Position numbers and translations under genes: made by a program
NCBI GenBank assembly: GCA_964058845.1
Contig: CAXKVR010000112.1
Span: 1-44,459, forward strand
Direction of reading: 5' to 3'
Length of the DNA stretch: 44,459 nt
From: Carex sylvatica
Lineage: Eukaryota; Streptophyta; Magnoliopsida; Poales; Cyperaceae
The notes under the pieces: model-generated
Databases searched by the model: none
Told to the model about the DNA's origin: nothing
What the model saw: the letters and a program-made list of their open reading frames with translations, nothing else
Shown: positions 33,372-44,368 of the stretch, one piece after another
Position numbering within the stretch: the stretch's first letter is position 1
Layout of the letters: each line of letters begins with the position of its first letter

Positions 33372-33380
33372 ATGAAAATA

Positions 33381-34556
33381 TATAAGATAATCAATATATA
33401 TTTTTTAGCTTAATTATTCTAAAATTCTTATATATTTAACACGTGTTAGGATATAAGCTCGAAGATAGCAACATATGCATAAAAATAAGAAAAGACTGCT
33501 TGTATATAGTGACCAAAGCACGCGCATCTCGTTTTACACAAAACATCCGGAAGTATTATTAAATCTTATATAATTCCTTATTGTTTAACCTACGGCCTAC
33601 GGGCTATCTAAGAAACCAAAAAAAAAAAAAAATCCTTTTTGTTTTATCTGTTCTACCTTGTCGTTTACCTGTTTTATGCTCTTTTCAATTTTTGGAATTA
33701 TGAGATGTAAACCTCGGAAAAGGGAAACATTCTCGTAAAGTGCACTGCCATGTCTATAGATTTGAATTTTTGTTTTCATGTATATAATTTGGTAATCACT
33801 ACCGGTGATTAAACAGGGAGATTGGAGCGCATGTTTCCTAATTGGTTTGCATGATTTGCTGATTTATAGCTGATATATAAAATTATTTTATTTTTATTTC
33901 ATCTAAAGATCCATCTATTGTTAATTCTCCCAATATTAATTAGTTCTTGATTAACATCTCCAACAAGAAAGAGCGGAGGCAAATTTTTGATAGAATGGTG
34001 TAAAATTTTAGGACAAGACACATTTTTATGATTCTATTCAAAATTTATTTGTTTTTTACTCTTTCGGACTCCACCTGTGCTCAAAAGTTAAAATATTTGA
34101 GATTGTTTTTCAACTTTCCAAACAAATATATATGATTTTCTAAATAGGACGGTTCTGTTGAAACCAAGATGGCTGACATGTTTTGGATGACGAAAATTTT
34201 CAATGAAGTTTGCAATATTTTATCAAAGAGATCAAAAGAAAATGTGAAAGTTTAATCGAGACACAAATATCTAGTTGATTTGAAGGGTTATCTTCATCGA
34301 TTTATACATATTCATGTAAATACTTTACAAATATTGTACAAGTTATGAGGGTCAAATGTACATAGAGATCAATCATATAAAATTTTCATGTTTCGAATGA
34401 GGATCAATTTTACCATATCCTATAGCAATTTGCTCTAAAATATATAATAAAAATATATCTAATAATTAGATTTTCAATATAAATAGAGAACAATTGATCC
34501 CCATTGATTCCACGTGCCCCTATATATATATATATATATATATATGGATATAGTAT
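33381..34556. other. Intergenic stretch without a supportable gene
   Basis: AT-rich sequence, including a (TA)n run at about 34521-34545. No exon, RNA gene or bounded element was found. The minus-strand frame at 33597-33779 has no recognisable motif. Confidence 0.45.
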
Positions 34557-34565
34557 TTTTTATAT

Positions 34566-34983
34566 GAAGAGTGATCCAATTACACTATTTTAGGGTGACA
34601 CGTCTTGACACCATACTTTTTAAAGTCATTTTTGCAATTTTAAAATCGAAATAGTCGATCTGAACCGTTTAATATGATCTCCATATTAAAATGTGCTTGA
34701 AGACCAAATTTTACATTTTTTTGAAATATTTTTATTATTTATTAATTTTTTTTGAAAATTGTTGTTTTTCAATGGAATTGTCTGAAAATAGTAATTTTCT
34801 ACACATCTTAATAAATACTGAAAAATTAAAAAATATATATATAATTTGGTCTCCAAGTACATTTTAATAAGGAGATCACATTAAATGGTTCAAATTAACT
34901 ATTTAGACTTTAAAATCGCAAAAATAATTTAACATATAGTAGTAAGATGTGTCACATAAAATGGTGTAATTGAATCTCTCTTC
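34566..34983. mobile_element. Hairpin MITE G with 9-bp target duplication (class I core)
   Basis: The ends GAAGAGTGATCCAATTACAC and the complement of GTGTAATTGAATCTCTCTTC are inverted repeats leading into a degraded class I core with TTTGGTCTCCAAGTACATTTT. Perfect 9-bp duplications TTTTTATAT lie at 34557-34565 and 34984-34992. The arms are more diverged than in other copies, so this is an older insertion that still preserves its duplication. Confidence 0.87.
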
Positions 34984-34992
34984 TTTTTATAT

Positions 34993-35349
34993 AGTCAAAA
35001 TTGTATACATAATTTATATGAGTCGACGCAACAGTGGCGCTGTATGAGTTCAAACAAAATGTACTCTAAACAAGCAAAATCATCCCCAACATCCCCTTTT
35101 TTGTTTCAATGAAATCAGACTCCACAGTCCACATCATGAGATGTTAATTAATAGGGAAACAACTATTGGAGATGTCAATTCTTTCATATTAATAAAAATA
35201 AACCATGTGATCACTGGAATTGGGGAATGTCACAAATGTTCTCATTATAGTGCTTGCCTCACTATAAATTGTTACCATCTCTCATATTTATGCTCTCTTG
35301 TTTTGAGAAAATTGGAGCCTCCAGTTATGTTTTTATTGCATATCGCAAA
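34993..35349. other. Intergenic stretch without a supportable gene
   Basis: A short open frame at 35141-35380 runs into the neighbouring MITE and has no recognisable domain. I see no promoter or splice context that supports it as a gene. Confidence 0.4.
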
Positions 35350-35752
35350 GAGTAAGGCTAGGGTGCTATGGGTTGCATAGAGAGCTACGATGCTACAGCT
35401 CAATATTTGATTTTTCAAAATCCTAACGGTCGATCCGAACCGTTCATCTTGTTCTCCATATAATGTGTTTGGAGACTAAATTTTACATTTTTTGAAAAAA
35501 ATTTACTATTTTTTTAGATAGGTAGAAAATCACTTGATCTAAAAAATTCTGCACCATTGAGATATTTGATTTTCTAACTATCTAAAAAAATAGTAAATTT
35601 TTTAAAAAAAATGTAAAATTTGTTATCCAAATACATATTAATATGAAAAACAAGATGAACGATTCGGATCGACTATTAGAATTTTAAAAGCTCAAATATT
35701 AAGCCGTAGCACCGTAGTCCTCTATGCAACCCATAGCATCCTAGCCTTACTC
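35350..35752. mobile_element. Hairpin MITE D3 (GAGTAAGGCTAGGGTG ends, class I core)
   Basis: The ends GAGTAAGGCTAGGGTGCTA and the complement of TAGCATCCTAGCCTTACTC are nearly perfect inverted repeats. The flanks TATCGCAAA (35341-35349) and TATAGCAAA (35753-35761) match at eight of nine bases. The subterminal part (CTCAATATTTGA, CCTAACGGTCGATCCGAACC) links it to copies D1 and D2 near the right end of the window, though their extreme ends differ. Confidence 0.87.
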
Positions 35753-36088
35753 TATAGCAAAATATATGAAAGAAACAAAAGCTAGATACTTAACCAAAGC
35801 TGCTTTTTTTTATTGAAAGAAAAATAGAAATTTATGATTTTCAACCAACACTAATGGTGGATGGTAATACAGTGCTTAATATTTTATTTGTGCGGAGATG
35901 GATAAAACAAAATGAAATAAAATAAAGACAAAAGTGTATTTTAATTTTGAAGAAAAGACGTAGCATATTTATGTGAGATTGTAAGTATAGTTCTACGTAT
36001 TTTTCTAACTTATCAAAGCAAAAAAAAAAAATTACATAAATTTTTGAGGCACAATGGTTCGAGTGCCTTAGAGTCTTAGACTATATAG

Positions 36089-36275
36089 GGAAACAAATCT
36101 GCTATGATTCTTGAGAATTACAGGACCTGTTTTTCCTAATCTATCCATTCATGTGTTTTGAGATTTGTGCATATAAAATAATAGATTTTGAGATTTGTGG
36201 ACTTAAAAAAATAGAGGTTGAATTTAGAAAAGCAGGTCCTGTGATTCTTTTGAGAATCACAGCAGATTTATTTCC
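36089..36275. mobile_element. Short MITE with about 45-bp inverted repeats
   Basis: The left end GGAAACAAATCTGCTATGATTC is mirrored by GAATCACAGCAGATTTATTTCC. The inverted repeat continues through CAGGACCTGTTTTTC and its partner AAGCAGGTCCTG. The whole is 187 bp. TATATAG occurs close to both ends, but the target duplication could not be fixed, so the superfamily is unassigned. Confidence 0.75.
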
Positions 36276-37341
36276 ATGTATATAGATACATTGATTCTGC
36301 TGTTGAGTTGTGATTAAACAGAAGGTGCCAGTTCAAAACAAAACGGAGAAGACAGTTACAGTAAAACAACCAAATAATCATTATTATGTGAAACATGATG
36401 TTGATATTCTGCAACTTAGATCATTCGTAACACAAGTTACATGAACTTAATATTCAAATGAGATTTTTTTACAGGGCATGATGCATCAAAAGTCGTGCAG
36501 TTAAGGTGCATGATGGCATGGTTGGCAGCGCGCATAATCTTAGATTGAGGTGACTGCGACAGATAATAAAGATAAAGAACCCCAAAAAACAATACCTTTC
36601 TTCATCGGCGCCTTACATTGGTGGGACCCACTTCAAAATCTCTCTCTATCACTAACACCCAGCAACAGTCCCCATCCATCCATCCATCCGTTTCTTGGCG
36701 CAAATACCGAAATATTCCATCAATATCAAATTAACCATGCCTAATGAGTATTGATATATCTCCCTCGCCCACGTCCGTCTCTTCCGTCTCCGTCTTTGTC
36801 TCTATTTTTTTATTGATAAGCTCTTCATCTTTTATCTCGAAATAGTAAATACAACAAGCTTCATTTCTCTCCCATGTCTATCTCCATTTCTCCACCTATT
36901 TCTGCTGCTACCACTCTAGCAAACATTCTGTCGGAGATCATCCGTCGCTCAATTCCAATCAACCACGTCTCCGTGTATGAATGAATACTTATATACTCCG
37001 TCCCAATCAAGCACGTCTCTACTAGGTCAGGTCCATCACTGTCGACCATCTCAAAACGAGTGCTAAATAGATCGAGTTCAACTAATTGTGTCTTTGTGGA
37101 TACAATTAATTCCTTTCGTGTCTATATTCATTTTTCTCATGAAGTAGCGAGTTATTTGCAAAGAACAAAACTTCATTAATGATGAATTAGGGCAGTGTGT
37201 ACTAAATGCTAAGAAATGATAGGAAAATCAAATTTTGAAAAAAAATATAAAAGTATGAATGAATGCTTGATGTCTTAGGTATGAATGAATACTTGATATC
37301 TTAGGTATGAATATTTCAATGTGTGTGTATATATATATATA
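36276..37341. other. Intergenic, promoter-like CT-rich stretch, no gene resolved
   Basis: From about 36600 to 36870 the sequence is relatively C+T rich, with TCTCTCTC, tandem CATC (CATCCATCCATCCATCC) and GTCTCCGTCT motifs that resemble a plant 5' UTR, but no convincing coding exon follows. Near 37255-37310 the motif TATGAATGAATACTTGAT is repeated. I cannot assign a function. Confidence 0.4.
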
Positions 37342-37765
37342 TAGAGGTTGGCTACTATGCTTATATAAGCATATCCCCACATATGCTTATAACTCATTTT
37401 TGTGTTTTCAATGTCCAAATGGTCGATCGGAACCGTTCATCTTGTTCTCCATATTAATATGTTCTTGGAGACCAAATTTTATATTTTTCTGAATTTTTTT
37501 ACTATTTATTAAGCCAATTTGAAAATCTCTGATCCAACGGTGGCTTCTGATTTTACTGTTTTGTTAAGCCACCGTTGGATCAGAGATTTTTAAAGTGGCT
37601 TAATAAATAGTAAACAAATTCAGAAAAATGTAAAATTTGGTCTCCAAGAACATATTAATATGGAGAACAAGATGAACGGTTCCGATCGACCATTTGAACA
37701 TTGAAAACACAAAAATAAGTTATAAGCATATGTGGGGATATGCTTATATAAGCATAGTAGCCAAC

Positions 37766-37768
<3 letters not shown>
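37342..37768. mobile_element. Hairpin MITE A4, uninterrupted copy
   Basis: This is a full-length A-family element, GAGGTTGGCTACTATGC to GCATAGTAGCCAACCTC, within (TA)n tracts on both sides. It lacks the CACTA MITE present in A1 and so documents the empty site. Its two arms differ at about five or six positions over 195 bp. Because the target is a microsatellite, the target duplication length cannot be read. Open frames across it are artefacts of the hairpin. Confidence 0.92.
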
Positions 37769-37802
<34 letters not shown>

Positions 37803-38079
37803 ATATCTTATGACTATTTTAACATATATATATAAATACTTCATTACAATGAAGTATGTTTTGTTTCTTTTAAATATTGTTTTTAGCATTTTAATTACAT
37901 GATGTAAAATTTGATAGATTATTTTTGTTTCGACAGTGAAAATGTGGCAACTATTTTTTATTTCTAAAAACTAAAATTGAACTAGAAAGCAATAAAGAAA
38001 TGTTCAATACTCTTCAGCTGCTCTTGTAAAATTAATCGAGGTATGCACATATGCTTGTAATACTCTTGATTCATGAACT

Positions 38080-38560
38080 ATTTACACTTGCACGACGAGG
38101 ATGAATATTTTTTCGATAAGACATGAATACTTGCATGACGATATATGAATACTTATGCAATGGACAACTCGAAAGTATATCATCATGGATCACATTTGGA
38201 AGATAAAATTGTGTTGAAGATGTTCGTAGTTTTAGATTTGCAAAATTCCTCACAGATCGTCAGAAATATTTGTTAGATTGAACGGAGTAAAAAAAAACAT
38301 CTCTAAAAATATGTAAAAGATGGATAAGCGATGTGTCAAGCTTTTTTATTTATACTTGTACGCCGATGATGAATACTTTCTCGATGAGGTATGAATACTT
38401 ATGCAACAGACAACTCAAAAATTGTGTAGAAAATGTTCATGGTTTTAAATTTACAAAATTTCTCACAGATCGTCAGAAATATTGGTTAAATTGAACGGAG
38501 AAAAAAATCACCTCTCAAAACGTGTAAAAGATGGCTGAGTGATATGTCTATTTTTTTTTA
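38080..38560. repeat. Diverged tandem direct repeat, two units of about 220-260 bp
   Basis: Unit 1 (about 38081-38338) and unit 2 (about 38346-38560) share TACTTGYACG, GATGAATA, ACTTATGCAA, CAGATCGTCAGAAATATT and TTGAACGGAG, ending in GTAAAAGATGG. TATGAATACTT also recurs outside the units (37255-37310, 38580-38610), suggesting an older, longer repeat. No coding potential is seen. Confidence 0.7.
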
Positions 38561-38610
38561 AAGATACTTGAAATCTTAGGTATGAATACTTGATGTGTTA
38601 TATATGAATA

Positions 38611-40537
38611 CTTTCGCGTGCCAGTTGTAAAATCTTTCAAATATTATGTTGTTCTCAAATAGTAAGTGACCATTCTATGTAGCTAGTAGTTACTCAAGTA
38701 GTTAATGACTGGAGGAAGAAATTGAGAAAAGTTATGGAGATAGCTAGATGCTCCCTATTTTTAAATTTCACAATTATGTTTTTATTAAAAAGCACACTCT
38801 TTATACTTTTGTCTTTCTAAGTAGTCGGTTTCTCAATTAATATAATAAACTCATAACAATCATCAAACACTATTAAAATTATCAATTAGTGTATACCATT
38901 AAAAAATATCATATCACATTGTTTTTGTTATATTATACAATCTAAACTTGTTGTGTATAACAATATGTAAGTTGAACAAAAGAAAGACAAATTCAATAAA
39001 AAAAAAAAGAATTTATGTGATACAATAGCTAGTAAGTTGTATATTAATATCTACTATTCCATCAAACAACTATTCAATAAAAGTCTCGAAATATGTTTAA
39101 CTTTCTAAAATTCAAATTTTACAATACTCTTTTAACTATTCTATGTAAAAAATCCAACATATCACATGATTTTTTATATTTTTCTTTATGCACTCACTCT
39201 TTCAAAACATTTTTATTAATAATAATTTAAAAAAATGATAAAAACTATGTAACTCACTGACAAACATATTACCAAATCAAATTCAATCAATCAGAATCAT
39301 CTGATTAAATGTTACCAAGTTTCTTTATTCGACATAGACTATAAAGTTCTAGTTTGACCAATGTGTCCAATTATATATTACTGAAATCTCTATATTTAAG
39401 AACCTGCCTTCGGCCTAGTGAGAAAGGCACATGACTTCTATACTAGAGGTCATGAGTTTAAAAATCACAAAATAGAAAAATCCTCTTAACCTCTAATCCA
39501 TGATTTCCAAAAAAAAAATCTTTTTCTTTTTCTCAAACAGATGGAAGCCCTACAAATATTATTAAATTAATTTCTTCAATCTAAAACTCAATCATTTTGA
39601 ATCATTCATTTTAATATTCTTTAATTTTGATACTTGACATACACAATCAAGTTTGAACAAGTAAACTATAAACTATGTTACTCTGATACTTTATATATGG
39701 CCTCATACCCATATCCGATATGTATCGTATTGCCATATCGATACCTATATCCTATCATCCGATGTCCATATAATATTAAAAATTATCGTATAGCTATATT
39801 TCGTATCATATCCTATACAATAACCGTACAAGTATCTCTATAATATAAACTCTCAATTATATTATATGTTGATGAAAGTGAAGCTCTTTTTCTCTCACAT
39901 ATGAGAACCATAACAGATTGCAAGATTGGGGGAGATGTATCCGCTCCAGCACAAACTTAGTAGGTCCCACGTGTCACGTTCTCCGTATGGGTAGCATCTG
40001 TGAGTAGCTAGGCGGGACCCGCGCACCACCCATCACCGACAAAGCTCTTGGATTGGGTGCAGTGGTGGGCCCCACATTCCTTCTCTTGGCCACGTCGGAG
40101 TAGGTCCGATGCCCATTGGACCTATTTTGGTTCGATGGGTGATCTGGCAATCCAATTGCATCAAGAGTCGTGTGCTCTGTATTAAAATCCGTATGAGTTG
40201 TTATTAATTTCCGTGCACACAGATTTAATGCTATTGTACGGTGATAGAGCTAATTGAATCTAAAAGTAGGTCCAATTCCCATCGGACCTACTCCTATCTC
40301 TCTCTTGGCTGCTCTTTAGTACAAATCAGCCGCAGGCCTTCTGGTTCTGATCTCTCTCTCTCTCTCTCTTCATGAATCCATGAATCATCATTTTCTCTCT
40401 CTTACACACGCATGACATGGAACAATAGAACATCCACTTGTTCCTTCGTCGCCAATTAAACTCTGCTATCATTGGCATATATGAGAAAAAAAAAAACAGA
40501 TAATTATATATATAAACTCTGCTTTTTATTTTTCTGA
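38611..40537. other. Intergenic stretch with a TATCCGATA-type repeat and a CT-rich promoter-like segment
   Basis: AT-rich sequence to about 39690. At about 39695-39840 motifs such as ATATCCGATATG and ATATCGATACC recall the interior of the hAT MITE at 135-417, but no ends were found. From 39930 to 40380 the sequence is G+C richer, with CACGTGTCACG, CCACGTCGG and a (TC)n run at about 40350-40368, resembling a plant promoter or 5' leader. No coding exon could be tied to it. Confidence 0.4.
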
Positions 40538-41285
40538 TAGGAAGTATGTTCTGCTGATATGATGAACCTTCTCATCTTCACACATCAATACATCATGTCA
40601 TTTCTCACCTGAACTTGGTTTACTGTGCCACTGAATGTACCAATCAATTAGTAAGTTTTTCCCTATATGACTGTGAAACTAACATAAATATATTTTTAGT
40701 AAAGATTGAGGATGAAGTAGAAGTTATATATTGATCATGATTCATATCCAGAGAAAATTTTCATTCGGATCTGAAATTTGCGGTAAATCATGTCATAACG
40801 AATTGGAAGAAAAAAAAACAAATAGTTATATAAACTATGCTGTCATTAATTTCTTACCTGAACTTGGTTACTGTGCCAGTGAATGTACCAATTAATTGAT
40901 TATCAAGCTTTTTCTTATATGGCGATGTGAAACTGACATGATCAAAACAATAACATACATTAACATTCATAAATAAAAATAAAAAAATAAAAATAAAAAA
41001 CGATTTTTTTAGTAAGATTGAGGGTCAAGTTCTTTCTTTATATTCACATAAAAAATCAGCTATCGATGGTCAAGTTCTTACTTAGTTCTATTTTTTTTTT
41101 AAGGATAGGAAGTCTGTTTTGGTGATACGATGAACCTTCTCCTCTTCACACTTCTCATTTTCCGATCATGATACATCATGTCATTTATCACCTGAACTTG
41201 GTTTACTGTGGCACTGAATGTACCGATTAATTACCAAGCTTTTTTCCTTGTATTAATTACTATGTGAAACCGACATGGAGAAAAT
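40538..41285. repeat. Three diverged direct repeats containing an LRR-exon-like block on the minus strand
   Basis: The block complementary to ATTGGTACATTCASTGGC occurs three times (about 40607-40645, 40856-40905 and 41189-41235). Flanking shared text includes GATGAACCTTCTC and ATACATCATGTCATTT in copies 1 and 3, and GTGAAACTGACATG-like sequence. On the minus strand copy 2 reads LDNQLIGTFTGTVTKF followed by GTAAGA, like a leucine-rich-repeat exon end with a splice donor; copies 1 and 3 end in GTGAGA and GTGATA. No acceptors or flanking exons make a gene, so relic exons are one interpretation. Confidence 0.5.
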
Positions 41286-42379
41286 AATAACATACATCAA
41301 CATTCATCAAAACAAAAAAGAAAGATATTAATGTGCTATTTGTTATTACTTGTTGAATCTTTGGTTGGGCTTATTAGCTACTTAATTACAATGAGGGTTC
41401 ATTTTCAGTATTGCTTGCATCCATAAAAACAGCTTCTTGCTTTTCTATATTCGGTGTGGCTAATTTAAGATTGATAAATCATATTTATAGATTTAAATCT
41501 TTTAAGAAAAAAAAATAATGGTGTAAATCTAATCGATCCATGATTGAATGAACTTGCTATGAAAAAAAAAAAAGATATTGTTTTCGTGCAAGTTTTTAAG
41601 TCTTTTAACTATGTCACATCATAAATATTTTATTCCTGATTTAGTTTCTCTCTTATCTAACATATTTTTTTATCAGATGACCTTTATTTCATGTTTCTCT
41701 TATTACTTACAAATTATGACTTTGATGTGTCTAATTAAGTTGCAATATAACTCTCAAAATAAACCGAATTTTCTTGTGTGTTTCTCTGTTGATTTATTGC
41801 ACAATTACCATTGTACCTATCTACAATATTATAAAAAATATTTTTTTAGCCCAAATTTACTGAATACAATATAATTTTATTTCAAAATTTGACGTTTTCT
41901 TCAATAGATATACATCTCTTTTTTCAGAATGAAACCTGAGAAATAGCCGAGGCAGTTATAAATATTTTAATTAACAAGTGATTACGCGTGGGTGCATATA
42001 TAAAAGGAATGCTCTTGCGAAATGTACATATGTTTAGAATGAGCATTTTAAAGATAATGATTACATCCATTACACTTGATAAATCTATTTAATTTGATCA
42101 GTACATTATTTACAGAGATTTCTGAAAATAATATCGTGATGATCATGCATGATAATTTATTGTCAATTTTTTTTTTCATTTTCTCGAGGTACGATTTTAC
42201 GCGATCATATTTCTCATTCTTTGGACCGCAGACCGAAAAGAAAAAATGTGTATTTTTACGGCATGGAGTAAACTTTTGTCTGTATATATTCTCATAATTA
42301 GTAACTAAAACAAAAACAAAAATCATAATTTAATATATAAATATTATCAACATAATTAATACAAATAAATCACTGTATA
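41286..42379. other. Intergenic stretch without a supportable gene
   Basis: AT-rich sequence. Open frames at 41578-41874 and on both strands near 42048-42326 lack motifs and have the composition of the background. No element boundaries were found. Confidence 0.45.
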
Positions 42380-42543
42380 TAGGGGTGCTAATGGCACTCT
42401 TTTACCCGTTTATCCGACCCGTATCGTATCCGAAAATATGAGTAAGGGTAAGATTTTTTTTCTGTTAGCTAATCGGGTACGGATAAGAGTAATGATTTTT
42501 TCTGTTATCTTATCCTTTTTCGTATAAGATAATTTTTAAAAAT

Positions 42544-42545
<2 letters not shown>
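42380..42545. mobile_element. Probable left end of a hAT-like element
   Basis: TAGGGGTGCTAATGGC resembles the left terminus of the hAT element at 26539 (TAGGGGTGGCAA). It is followed by GGGTACGGATAAG/CTTATCC-type subterminal motifs. The right end and duplication were not found, possibly because later MITEs inserted into the adjoining (TA)n tract. Confidence 0.4.
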
Positions 42546-42574
<29 letters not shown>

Positions 42575-42980
42575 GGAACATGCTAGCATTCTATGCGTAG
42601 CATAGAGGGCCTCCGTGCAATGGCTCAATATTCGACTTTTCAAAATACTAACAGTCGATCCGAACCGTTCATCTTGTTCTCCATATTAATATGTGTTTGG
42701 AGACCAAATTTTACATTTTTTGAAATTTGTTTACTATTTTTTTAGATTTATTGAAAATCGCTGTTTTTTTTATAGTCCAAATTTGCTAAAAACAGCGATT
42801 TTCAATCAATCTAAAAAATAGTAAAAAAATTCCAAAAAATATAAAATTTGGTCTCCAAACACATATTAATATGGAGAACAAGATGAACTGTTCGGATCGA
42901 CCGTTAGGATTTTGAAAAGTCAAATATTGAGCCGTTGCACGAAGGCCCTCTATGTTACGCATAGCATGCTAGCATATTCC
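42575..42980. mobile_element. Hairpin MITE D1 in a (TA)n tract
   Basis: The ends GGAACATGCTAGCAT and the complement of ATGCTAGCATATTCC are inverted repeats. Long arms carry the class I core, with GTCGATCCGAACCGTTCATC and TTTGGTCTCCAAACACAT. (TA)n lies on both sides. It is a close relative of D2 (43915-44317). Confidence 0.85.
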
Positions 42981-42996
42981 TATATATATATATATA

Positions 42997-43405
42997 TAGT
43001 ATGGCTAACGCTCTTCCACTAGTATATCAACAATATGCTTCCGGCATCTAAAATCTATCGAATCGGTTTCAAATGACAAATCCTAACCATTCAAACTAAT
43101 CTCCTCAATGAGAGCTTCGTTTTCATATAAAAAAAAAAATTAAGTTTCAAATTTATTTACTATCAAGTCAAGCGGTCAAAATATGAAGGATTTTATGCGC
43201 ATTTTAATGCACTATTTTACTCATTTTTTTAACCACTTGACTTGATAGTAAATAAATTCGAAAGTTAATTTTTTTTTATATGGAAACGAAGCTCTCATTA
43301 AGGAGAGTGGTTTCAACGGTTCAAATTTATCATTTGAAACCGATTCGATAGATTTTAGAGGCCGGAAGCATATTGTGATATACTAGTGGAGGCGTGTTAG
43401 CCGTA

Positions 43406-43408
<3 letters not shown>
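42997..43408. mobile_element. Hairpin MITE E in a (TA)n tract (class II core)
   Basis: The right end reads GAGTACGGCTAACACG on the complement; the left end TAGTATGGCTAACGC is slightly decayed. Inner arms share TTCCACTAGTATATCA and CTAAAATCTATCGAATCGGT with their complements. The class II core includes ATCAAGTCAAGCGGTCAAAA. (TA)n runs flank both ends. Confidence 0.85.
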
Positions 43409-43458
<50 letters not shown>

Positions 43459-43875
43459 TGGACTTGGGTGAGCCATGACTCACCAAGCGTTTGTACTCCA
43501 CGCTTTATTTTCATTTTGAAAGTCCAAACGACCGATCCGAAGCGTTAGATGTGATATCTATATTGAAATGTGCTTGGAGACCAAATTTTATATTTTTTGT
43601 AAATTTTGTACTATTTATTAAGTATTTTTGAAAATTACTGTTTTGCTGTGAACAGTAAAAAACAGTAAAAAATTTTGGACCATCGGATCAGTAATTTTAA
43701 AAAATGCTTAATAAATAGTAAAAAAAATTCCAAAAAATATAAAATTTGGTCTCCAAGCACATTTCAATATAAATATCACATCTAATGCTTCGGATCGATC
43801 GTTTGGACTTTCAAAATGGCTAAAATGAGCCATGACTCACAAACACGAAATAAGCCATGGCTCATTTTAGCCCAA

Positions 43876-43878
<3 letters not shown>
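43459..43878. mobile_element. Hairpin MITE B2 (class I core)
   Basis: The right end AAATGAGCCATGACTCAC...CATTTTAGCCCAACTC is well preserved; the left end (GATGGACTTGGGTGAGCC) is diverged. The class I core closely matches B1, including the GTTTTGCTGTGAACAGTAAAA segment. Compound (TA)n-(GA)n and (CT)n-(TA)n tracts flank it. This copy supplies the right terminus that is missing from B1. Confidence 0.82.
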
Positions 43879-43914
<36 letters not shown>

Positions 43915-44317
43915 GAAACCTGATAGCATGCTACGCATAACATAGAGGACCTCCGTGCAACGGCTCAATATTTAACTTTTCAAAATCCTAACTGTCGATC
44001 CAAACCGTTCATTTTGTTCTACATATTAATATGTGTTTGGAGACCAAATTTTACATTTTTTAGAATTTTTTTACTATATTTTTAGATTTATTGAAAATTG
44101 CTGATTTTTTATGGTCCATATTTGCTGAAAACAGTGATTTTCAATAAATCTAAAAAAATAGTAAAAAAATTTCAAAAAATGTAAAATTTGGTCTCCAAAC
44201 ACATATTAATATGGAGAACAAGATGAACGGTTTGGATCGACCGTTAGGATTTTGAAAAGTCAAATATTGAGCCGTTGCACGGAGGCCCTCTATGCTACGA
44301 GTACCATGCTAGCAGGT
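43915..44317. mobile_element. Hairpin MITE D2 in a (TA)n tract
   Basis: It starts GAAACCTGATAGCATGCTACG and ends ACCATGCTAGCAGGT, with the same body as D1, including CTCCGTGCAACGGCTCAATA and its complement. (TA)n flanks both sides. Arms differ by scattered substitutions. Confidence 0.85.
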
Positions 44318-44329
44318 ATATATATATAT

Positions 44330-44364
<35 letters not shown>

Positions 44365-44368
<4 letters not shown>

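Noticed and set aside
37620..37889. 89-codon minus-strand frame across MITE A4
   Set aside because: It consists of hairpin MITE arm plus a (TA)n tract; the mirror frame at 37307-37492 shows the same artefact.
41578..41874. 98-codon plus-strand frame
   Set aside because: The composition is background AT-rich sequence, with no motif, promoter context or splice signals.
42378..42545. Complete hAT MITE
   Set aside because: Only a left-end-like TAGGGGTG sequence was seen; no right end or 8-bp duplication could be found.
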